From Roseiflexus sp. (GTDB lineage: Bacteria > Chloroflexota > Chloroflexia > Chloroflexales > Roseiflexaceae): 40,187 nt of DNA. The first letter of the stretch is position 1, and every line of letters begins with the position of its first letter. The notes below the pieces were generated by a model. It was not told the DNA's origin, did not search any database, and saw only the letters and a list, made by a program, of their open reading frames with translations. The translations under genes were made by a program, and so were the position numbers. The stretch covers positions 1-40,187 of the forward strand of contig JANXAL010000021.1 in NCBI GenBank assembly GCA_025062325.1, given 5' to 3'. Below are positions 1 through 6,490 of the stretch, one piece after another.

Positions 1-290
1 TGCCTGAAGCAAGCGATGCCGGGTAAGGGCTTGTCGAAAACGCTCCACTTGTGAGAGCGGGGGTTGGGGGGAAGAGGGAGGAGTTTGCGCATCCTGACGC
101 TCAAAATAGGCAATGCACCGTAAGGGCTTGCCGAAAAATCTACATTTGTGAGTGATCCCCTTCTTCCACCAGCTTCCACCAGGGGAGAAGGGGGAGGTGA
201 GGCACGCCGATGCTTGGATCAGCGATGCAACCAAAAGGCTTGCGAAAAAAAGCGGATGTCCCACCCTCACAGGTGTAGAGTTTGTTGTGT
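1..290. repeat. Dispersed intergenic repeat family, three degenerate copies (reverse orientation)
   Basis: Three related units begin near 1, 100 and 210. Each has a GCAATGC/GCGATGC element, then a GGCTTGnCGAAAA element, then (C)TTGTGAG, then a CCCCTTCT...GGGGAGAAGGGGG hairpin or its remains. The reverse complement of the same unit recurs at 19819-20440, and another copy in this orientation lies at 39985-40137. The second unit carries a short internal duplication of CTTCCACCAG (about 162-182). No credible gene is present. I infer a genome-wide non-coding repeat, possibly a MITE-like or terminator-like element. Confidence 0.75.
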
Positions 291-349
291 GATGGATGTC
301 TTCCACGTCCTGACGCCTTTTTGACCTCATCCCTGCCCTTCTCCCCGAA

Positions 350-501
350 CCCCTAACCCCGCATGCGAGGGGTTGGGGCGCCCAACGCCGTGCCGCTCAC
401 GAGTCACCGTTCCTAACCCCCGCGTGCGAGGGGTTGGGGGAGTGCATCACCCGATTTGTGCGAGTCCGTCCTCCTAACCCCCGCGTGCGAGGAGTTGGGG
501 G
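350..501. repeat. Three tandem G/C-rich hairpin repeats, period about 61 bp
   Basis: Copies at 350-378, 412-440 and 473-501 share CCTAACCCC, a GCGTGCG-type centre and AGGGGTTGGGG. The outer arms are nearly complementary, so each copy can fold into a hairpin. The two later spacings are 62 and 61 bp. Related elements, also 61 bp apart, occur at 19853-19880 and 19914-19940. The runs of four or five G could also form quadruplexes. Copies have diverged and the spacers are unrelated to a CRISPR pattern. Confidence 0.75.
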
Positions 502-543
502 AGAGGGGAGTGTGTTGGCGTCCTGATGCCTCACGCAGGCAGT

Positions 544-1146
544 TCAACACGAAGGCTGGTCAGAGACAATCTCCCCTTGTGAGCGCCCCACCGGGGCATC
601 CCAACGCCTGGATGCTGAAAGTTCCAATGGACGAACCGCGCGGCGACGCAGCACCCACCCGATCAGCAGCGCCCCTAAGCCAGCCGCGAGCAGTGCCAGC
701 CAGGGCGCTTCCTCGCCGGACGTGGCAGGCAGCGGTGCAGCCGCCTGGGTTGCGCCAGTGCTGATGGTAAACCGGAAGCGCCCCGTCTCGCTGTGCCCGT
801 CAATGCTGGCGTTCTTCCAGTTCACTGTGTAGACGCCATCGCTCAGACCGGGGTTCAGCGAGACGACCAGCGTCTTGCGGTTGGGATCATTGCGATCCAG
901 CGTTGTATCGCCGCGATCAACCTGATTGCCGCGTGCGTCGGTCACGCGAATAATGTTGCCTTCTGGTTTCAATTCCTGCGAAAAGACGATGACCACCCGC
1001 TCCGGCGCTTTCGTGACCGTTCCATTGGCAGGCGGTTCGGAGGAGACATAATCGGCATGCGCTAGCGTGCGACTCGTACTGATGAACATCAGCGTCAGCA
1101 GAGTCAGCATGGCGACGATACGTTTGACGCAGAGAAACGACAGCAT
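544..1146 (-). CDS. CopC-domain copper-binding protein, exported and membrane-anchored
   Basis: 200 residues. A signal peptide (about 1-29, hydrophobic AMLTLLTLMFIS) ends so that the mature chain begins His30-Ala-Asp, as in the CopC/YobA family, where the N-terminal His binds copper. The motif D116-G-H118 matches the second half of the family's Cu(II) site. The Ig-like CopC domain spans about 30-130, followed by a linker and one membrane segment (about 148-167) with a positive stop-transfer tail. AAAGGAG lies 7 nt before the ATG and supports this start. The last 25 or so residues run into repeat DNA and are probably not conserved. The expected partner CopD is not in the window. The likely role is extracytoplasmic copper binding or delivery. 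Confidence 0.88.
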   Translation of the reverse strand: MLSFLCVKRIVAMLTLLTLMFISTSRTLAHADYVSSEPPANGTVTKAPERVVIVFSQELKPEGNIIRVTDARGNQVDRGDTTLDRNDPNRKTLVVSLNPGLSDGVYTVNWKNASIDGHSETGRFRFTISTGATQAAAPLPATSGEEAPWLALLAAGLGALLIGWVLRRRAVRPLELSASRRWDAPVGRSQGEIVSDQPSC

Positions 1147-1221
1147 GTCATGACTCCTTTGAGCGTTTCAAAGTGATTTTGATGAGCCGACTTATTTCTT
1201 CGAGCGTACCGGTGAAATGCA

Positions 1222-1283
1222 CCCTGAGCCTGTCGAAGGGCGCATTTCGCCGCCTGCTCTTGGGCCCTTCGACAAGCTCGGGG
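1222..1283. repeat. Inverted repeat with CCCTTCGACA arms
   Basis: Arms at 1222-1240 and 1265-1283 are 19 nt each and complementary except at two positions, separated by 24 nt. The core GTCGAAGGG/CCCTTCGAC belongs to a palindromic intergenic element type I have seen widely in high-GC bacterial genomes (family knowledge, not checked here). It sits upstream of the CopC gene and downstream of the small membrane protein, so it may end the latter's transcript. No T-run follows. Confidence 0.6.
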
Positions 1284-1366
1284 CTTAGGGCGCGGGCGGC
1301 TGCATATGCCGGATTTCTAGCCGTCGGACAACAAAAACAGCGGAGTATTTATTCAACCTTCAGGCG

Positions 1367-1771
1367 TCAGGGAGTCCTGGGAGGCGGCGGCGGCGGGGGC
1401 TGTGCGAAGAAACTGTAGCGCGCCGTTGGATCGGGCTTTGGGGATTGCATCAACACAAGGCAAATGATGAGGAGCATCGGCGCCGCTACACATTCATACA
1501 CCGCGCGGAGCGTCGGTGCAATTGAGGAAGAGACCTCGATCGCATCCTGCGCTGACAATTCTCCGGCGCCCGGTATCAGGTGGCAGAGAAATTGCACAGG
1601 GTGCAGCGCCGTTCGATCCTGGGCGGCCAGCATGTGGCAGTGCGTGATGCAGAGCAGCGGCAACGCGACGATGACGATGACGGAACCAAGAGCAGGCAGC
1701 GCCTGAGCGTGTGCGGCAGATGCGCTGCAGTGACAATAGCGCGCGGGTTGTAAGGCTTGTATCACAAACAC
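1367..1771 (-). CDS. Small membrane protein with His/Cys-rich loop, unknown function
   Basis: 134 residues. Two hydrophobic stretches (about 28-46, and about 95-110) flank a loop carrying THCHM and a later FLCH. The protein ends in a run of seven prolines. GAGG lies 5 nt before a GTG start, and an extended -10 (TGTTATACT on the minus strand, 1920-1928) could serve as promoter. It is upstream of CopC on the same strand. The HxH plus Cys residues and that neighbour suggest metal handling, but I do not recognise the family. It could also be a spurious ORF, since GC-rich DNA yields them easily. The ribosome site and the hydrophobic pattern argue for a real gene. Confidence 0.5.
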   Translation of the reverse strand: MFVIQALQPARYCHCSASAAHAQALPALGSVIVIVALPLLCITHCHMLAAQDRTALHPVQFLCHLIPGAGELSAQDAIEVSSSIAPTLRAVYECVAAPMLLIICLVLMQSPKPDPTARYSFFAQPPPPPPPRTP

Positions 1772-1919
1772 GCTTGCCTCATGCAGGCGCCTAGTCAGAG
1801 TCGGTCAGAAGCGAACTATTGCAGAGTCAGCGCGCCGTGCCAACGCTGACAATCGCGGTCTCAGTTGCTATGCAGAACGTGCAACGACCCGTCTCTGGCG
1901 TTCCGAATATCTGTAGTGT

Positions 1920-1928
1920 AGTATAACA
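1920..1928 (-). promoter_or_regulatory. Possible extended -10 promoter for the small membrane protein
   Basis: On the minus strand TGTTATACT gives a TGn-extended -10 with TATACT at 1920-1925. It lies about 150 nt upstream of the GTG at 1771. I see no convincing -35. The rest of the gap 1772-1995 holds nothing else I can identify. Confidence 0.35.
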
Positions 1929-1995
1929 TAAACGATAGTCGCTCTCGGATGCTTTCTGTGTGAACCCGTCTCAATCCGTGCGGATCCGTGTTCTA

Positions 1996-3204
1996 TCACA
2001 GTGTGATCCCCGCCTCCAGAAGAGACTGGTGTGGTTGGACCGTCACCATCCCGGCGCGAGCCGCCCACGCAGCAACGTCCTGCCGCTGGATCGCTGCTGC
2101 CATCAGGTCGGCGAAGCGGTCGGGCGTGCAGGCGAAACATGGTGCGCCGAGTGCGGCAATATGGGCAGCCGCCGTGTGGCTGTACGTCGGATGCCCCTCG
2201 TCGCTCAGGGCTAGCAGCACGATGACCTGCACGCCGCTGGCGATCAGGTCTGCAATGCGACGAATCATCCGTTCCTGCGGACCTCCCTCAAACAGATCGC
2301 TAATCAACACCAGCACAGTCTGCTCGGGCACGCGCACCAGCGACTGGACATACGCCAGCGCCTGTGCGACGTCGGTGCCGCCGCCAAGCTGCACGCCAAA
2401 CAGCACATCGACCGGATCGCTCAGGTGTTCAGTCAGATCAACGACTGACGTGTCGAACAGCACCAGCGAGGTGCGTAATGACCGGATCGACGCCATCACG
2501 GCGGCAAAAATCGATGCGTAGATCACCGAGGTTGCCATCGAACCGCTCTGATCGACGCACAGAATAACTTCGCGCAGAAGACCGCGACGTTGCCGGCGCC
2601 CGAATCCAATGCGCGTCTCGGGGATGATCGTCCGCAACGATGGCTGGTAGTGCTTGAGATTGGCGCGGATGGTGCGCTGCCAGTCTATCTCACTCAGGCG
2701 TGGACGGCGATTGCGTGCAGCGCGGTCAAGGCTGCCGTTCAGCGTCTGACGCGCCGGTTCCGCCAGTTTGCGCTCCAGTTCCTCCACCACGCGACGCACA
2801 ATGGCGCGTGCGGTCGCTCTGGTCTTGTCGGGAATGACATCCTTGAGCGCCAGGATCGTGGCCACAAGATGCACATCAGGCTCAATGCTCTGCAACAGTT
2901 CCGGTTCGAGCAGCAACTGGCGCAGATTGAGGCGTTCGATGGCGTCGCGCTGCATCATCTGCACAACCGATGATGGAAAGTATTGGCGAATGTCATCGAG
3001 CCAGCGCGTGACATGGGGCGCTGATCGGCCAAGCCCGCCTTTGCGGTTATCGCCTGCCGCCTCGCTGTACAGCGCCCGCAGGACCCGGTCCATCTCGCGA
3101 TCATGCCGGTCGCGGAGATCGAAGCCCGTGCCGTCCGGCTCGCCTAACACCAACCGCCAGCGTCGCAGCCTGCTAGCATGCGCGTTGGAAGTCTCATCGA
3201 CCAC
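1996..3204 (-). CDS. VWA (CoxE-like) domain protein of the SWIM-MoxR-DUF5682-VWA operon
   Basis: 402 residues from the chosen GTG start. A basic, helical N-terminal half (about 1-205) is followed by a von Willebrand A domain with an intact MIDAS: DxSGS at 218-222, a GGGTD loop at about 274-278 and ISD at about 303. This layout matches CoxE-type VWA proteins that partner MoxR ATPases. GGAGGAGG (3211-3218) lies 6 nt before the GTG at 3204. An in-frame TTG at 3228 is possible but has no ribosome site. The start overlaps the upstream DUF5682 stop (3194-3196), so translation is probably coupled. It is the last gene of the operon. The likely role is a Mg-dependent protein-binding adaptor for the MoxR ATPase in the cytoplasm. 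The substrate is unknown. Confidence 0.9.
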   Translation of the reverse strand: MVDETSNAHASRLRRWRLVLGEPDGTGFDLRDRHDREMDRVLRALYSEAAGDNRKGGLGRSAPHVTRWLDDIRQYFPSSVVQMMQRDAIERLNLRQLLLEPELLQSIEPDVHLVATILALKDVIPDKTRATARAIVRRVVEELERKLAEPARQTLNGSLDRAARNRRPRLSEIDWQRTIRANLKHYQPSLRTIIPETRIGFGRRQRRGLLREVILCVDQSGSMATSVIYASIFAAVMASIRSLRTSLVLFDTSVVDLTEHLSDPVDVLFGVQLGGGTDVAQALAYVQSLVRVPEQTVLVLISDLFEGGPQERMIRRIADLIASGVQVIVLLALSDEGHPTYSHTAAAHIAALGAPCFACTPDRFADLMAAAIQRQDVAAWAARAGMVTVQPHQSLLEAGITL

Positions 3205-5401
3205 CAGATGCCTCCTCCGCCTGTTCAATCAACCGGAGCAGCGCAAGTGCGCGTTTGGCGCGCGCGTTGTCTATCTGCATTGGCGCCTCTCGCATGCTGA
3301 TAATTGGACCATTGCGCGCCAGTTCGCCGAGTTGCCGCCGCGCTGCTGGCTCGAAACGCTGAAATGCGCGGCGCAGGATCGGCAACTGCGCCACGAACGC
3401 CGGTTCAGGAAGGCTGATCAGCCAGTCGTCGAGAATGCGCCAGAGGTTCGGGTTGTGAATCAGCGCCAGCGCATCGCCGGAGAGAAACCCTTCAAGCCAC
3501 ACGGCTGCCGTCGCTGGCGCCACAGCTGGCGAGAGCGCCCGGTTCATCCGAATCGCTGTCCCGCTTCCTTCGCCCTCATCGTGCAGCAGGCGCGTCGCCA
3601 GCCCCTGGATCAAGCCGTGCGCTGGCATGTCCGCCAGACGGGTAAGGGTGGCGCGCCACGTCTGGGTTTGCGCCTGGTCTTCCAGGAGCGGTATGTGCCG
3701 ATGAACGGCGACCAGGCGCTCGAACAATTCCTTCGCCGCCTCGTCGCTCAATGCCATGCATGCCAGGGGCAGACCGACGCAGACGCGCGTCAGTATCTCT
3801 ACCGCCAGGGTGCGCACGATAGTGACATCACTCTTGCGCACGTTGCTGTAGCGCGCGGTCTGAATAAGACCCGGGAGCGCCTGCATCAACTGTGCGATGT
3901 CGCCAGTCGTTGAAGCGAGCGCCTCGACCCGCGCCAGGACATCGTTCAGCGCATCCGGCAGATCCGCCAGCAACGTCACCCCCAGGATTTCAATCACATC
4001 CGGCAGGCGCCCGGCGCGCAGCGCCTGCTCACGTGCGCTGGCGGCAGCGGCGGCTTCGACCGTATTCCCCAGGCGGCTTGCTTCGATGATGCGCACAACA
4101 AACTCCGGCGCCCAGTCGGTCAATCGCCAGATTTCGCGGAACGTACCTTGCGCTCCGGGCGGCGTAAACGCCTCGCCCCAGGCGATGCCGAGCAACGCAA
4201 GGCGATGAAGAAAACGACTGCGCTCCAGACCGGATGGTTTGCGCAGATCGATTTCCAGCACCGCTGGCTCGTTCAGATAGGGCGTCAGGCGCAGGCGTTT
4301 GAGGGTGGCCTCAATGTCGCGCTGCAACGGCGGCGCTGGCGCATCAGGCGGTACGCTGCCGATCTTCTGTCCGATGATCAGTCGGTTGCGGATCAGACGA
4401 AGAGGCGCATCGTTACCGCCGCAGAAGACTGCCTGGATCGCCTCTTCAATTTCCCCGAGGTCGGGCAGTGACCGTCCGCGCAGCGCAGCCAGCGCCTCAC
4501 TCAGTCGGGTCGCCTCGATCACGTGCGCTGGCGAGAGGTTCAACCCTTCGGCGCGCAGCACATGCGCTGTGCGAGTCATCCAGTGCGCCACAATGTCGTG
4601 TTCAACGTTCCAGAGATGTTCATACCAGCCAGGTGAGTCGATGCCCGCGCCATACCCCGAATGGCGGGCAAGGCGATCATAGGTCCACGGAATCCAGGCG
4701 GCGCGCACATCTGAGACAGGTCTGGCGCGATGGGACAGTTCTAGGAGCAGGCGCTCGTCCGCCTGAGCGTTGTCCAGATCGAGCAGGGCGGGCGCGTGCC
4801 AGGCGCCGCAGACCACGGCGATGTTGGTGAAGCCCTCACGTTGCGCCCGACGCAACGCAGTGCGCATCGCCGCTTCGCGAGCGCGAGTGAGCGCATCCGG
4901 CGGCGCGTGTGCGTCGGCTTCCGCTCGCAACGCGACCATCAACTCCAGGATCGCCAGGAAGAGGTCGCGCACATCGCGGCGCTGCTCGACGACGTGATCC
5001 CACCAGCGTTCGGGGTCGTCATAGCCAGCGGCGGCAGCAATCTGAGCGAAAGGGTCCGCGGATGACGGCGTTTCGTCTGTCGTGGGCAGTGCAAACCACT
5101 GACGCAACGGCAGATCGACAAAATGCACCGGAATGCCAGCGTCTCTTGCATAGCGCAGCGCCTGCCACTCCGGCGAAAATTCGGCGAAGGGATAGAAAAC
5201 CGCCTGCGTCGGCTGCGTCTCGCGATAGATCAGCAGGGCAACCGGCGGCGTCATCGCCGGATCGGCTATGAACGAAATAAGAGGGTCGGCTTCAGGCGGA
5301 CCTTCCACCAGCAGGCAGTCGGGCTGCGTCAGGTGCAGTGCGTGCCGCACGCTGCGCGCTGAACCAGGTCCGTGGTGGCGAATGCCGAGCAGGGTGATCA
5401 T
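3194..5401 (-). CDS. DUF5682 family protein (TraB/ChaN/Tiki-like N-terminal domain)
   Basis: 735 residues. The N-terminal 230 or so residues carry spaced motifs seen in the TraB/ChaN/erythromycin-esterase superfamily: GIRHHG at 6-11, VEGP at 32-35, and GAWHAP at 199-204. The long C-terminal part (about 270-735) is helical and rich in Arg/Leu/Ala. It looks like a repeat-type scaffold. The ATG is 6 nt after the MoxR stop (5408-5410), and the VWA gene starts inside its end, so all three should be co-translated. There is no signal peptide, so a cytoplasmic protein is expected. By family analogy the N-domain may be a metal-dependent hydrolase, but no substrate is known to me. Family assignment is confident; activity is inference. 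Confidence 0.85.
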   Translation of the reverse strand: MITLLGIRHHGPGSARSVRHALHLTQPDCLLVEGPPEADPLISFIADPAMTPPVALLIYRETQPTQAVFYPFAEFSPEWQALRYARDAGIPVHFVDLPLRQWFALPTTDETPSSADPFAQIAAAAGYDDPERWWDHVVEQRRDVRDLFLAILELMVALRAEADAHAPPDALTRAREAAMRTALRRAQREGFTNIAVVCGAWHAPALLDLDNAQADERLLLELSHRARPVSDVRAAWIPWTYDRLARHSGYGAGIDSPGWYEHLWNVEHDIVAHWMTRTAHVLRAEGLNLSPAHVIEATRLSEALAALRGRSLPDLGEIEEAIQAVFCGGNDAPLRLIRNRLIIGQKIGSVPPDAPAPPLQRDIEATLKRLRLTPYLNEPAVLEIDLRKPSGLERSRFLHRLALLGIAWGEAFTPPGAQGTFREIWRLTDWAPEFVVRIIEASRLGNTVEAAAAASAREQALRAGRLPDVIEILGVTLLADLPDALNDVLARVEALASTTGDIAQLMQALPGLIQTARYSNVRKSDVTIVRTLAVEILTRVCVGLPLACMALSDEAAKELFERLVAVHRHIPLLEDQAQTQTWRATLTRLADMPAHGLIQGLATRLLHDEGEGSGTAIRMNRALSPAVAPATAAVWLEGFLSGDALALIHNPNLWRILDDWLISLPEPAFVAQLPILRRAFQRFEPAARRQLGELARNGPIISMREAPMQIDNARAKRALALLRLIEQAEEASGGR

Positions 5402-5407
5402 ACGCGA

Positions 5408-6490
5408 TCAGTCGGTCAGTTCACGGCAGGCGCGATACAGATCGCTCCAGCCATCACGCGCCTTCACCACAATCTCGAGGTACTCCTTCCAGGCGACCGT
5501 ATCGTGCACCGGGTCTTTGACGACTGCGCCGATGAGTCCAGCGGCGACATCTTCGGCGCTCAACCGTCCGTTGCCGAAATGCGCAGCAAGCGCCTGCCCA
5601 TTGGTAATCACCGAAATCGCCTCGGCGGCCGAAAGCGTTGCGCCCGGCGCCTTCAACCGCGTTTTTCCGTCAATCGTCTGCCCGCTGCGCAACTCGCGAA
5701 AAATGGTGACGATGCGACGGATCTCGTCGAGCGGCGGCGGCTCGGCGGGCAACTCCAGCGCCCGTCCCAGCGCTTCCACCCGCTGGCGGACGATAGCGAC
5801 TTCATCCTCCAGCGTGGCGGGCAGCGGCAGTACGACTGTGTTGAAACGCCGCCGCAGCGCTGCCGACATTTCGTTGACGCCCTTGTCGCGATCATTGGCG
5901 GTGGCAATAATGTTGAAGCCTTTGATCGCCTGAACCTCTCGGCCAAGCTCCGGGATAGCGAGCGACTTTTCGGAGAGGATGGAGATCAGGGTATCCTGCA
6001 CATCAGCCGGGATGCGGGTCAACTCCTCGATGCGCGCCAGCCTGCCGGTCTGCATCGCGATCATGACCGGGCTGGGAACCAGCGCCTGCTCGCTCGGTCC
6101 TTCGGCAATCAGACGCGCATAGTTCCAGCCATATCGCAGGCTTTCTTCGCTCATGCCAGCCGTGCCCTGGACGAGCAGGGTCGAGTCGCCGGAGATCGCG
6201 GCGGCCAGATGTTCGGACACCCAACTCTTCGCCGTGCCGGGAACCCCCAGCAGCAGCAGCGCCCGGTCGGTCGCCAGCGTGGCCACGGCGACTTCGATGA
6301 GGCGGCGATTGCCGATGTATTTCGGCGTGATCTCGAAGCCATTGTTGAGCCGCCCTCCCATAATGTAGGTCACGACGGCTTCCGGCGATAGTTTCCAGTT
6401 CGGCGGACGCGGGCGCGAGTCGACAGCGGCGAGTTCAGCCAGTTCATGGGCAAACGCCTGTTCGGCATGTTCACGCAGCAGATTGGTCAC
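5408..6490 (-). CDS. MoxR-family AAA+ ATPase
   Basis: 360 residues from the chosen GTG at 6490. Walker A is GVPGTAKS (about 82-89). The Walker B region reads LARIEELTR (about 151-159), with Glu-Glu where most families have Asp-Glu. Sensor 1 is IIATAND (about 193-199), followed by an arginine-rich ALRRRF element. GGAG (6498-6501) lies 7 nt before the GTG. An upstream in-frame GTG at 6517 has no such site. It overlaps the end of the SWIM gene by 20 nt. MoxR ATPases work with VWA proteins as chaperone-like remodellers, and the VWA partner is two genes downstream. A cytoplasmic hexameric ATPase is expected. Confidence 0.93.
   Translation of the reverse strand: MTNLLREHAEQAFAHELAELAAVDSRPRPPNWKLSPEAVVTYIMGGRLNNGFEITPKYIGNRRLIEVAVATLATDRALLLLGVPGTAKSWVSEHLAAAISGDSTLLVQGTAGMSEESLRYGWNYARLIAEGPSEQALVPSPVMIAMQTGRLARIEELTRIPADVQDTLISILSEKSLAIPELGREVQAIKGFNIIATANDRDKGVNEMSAALRRRFNTVVLPLPATLEDEVAIVRQRVEALGRALELPAEPPPLDEIRRIVTIFRELRSGQTIDGKTRLKAPGATLSAAEAISVITNGQALAAHFGNGRLSAEDVAAGLIGAVVKDPVHDTVAWKEYLEIVVKARDGWSDLYRACRELTD

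Noticed and set aside
2768-3913. 381-codon open frame antisense to the VWA/DUF5682 boundary
   Set aside because: Low-complexity Arg/Ser/Cys-rich product, spanning the ends of two real genes on the other strand.
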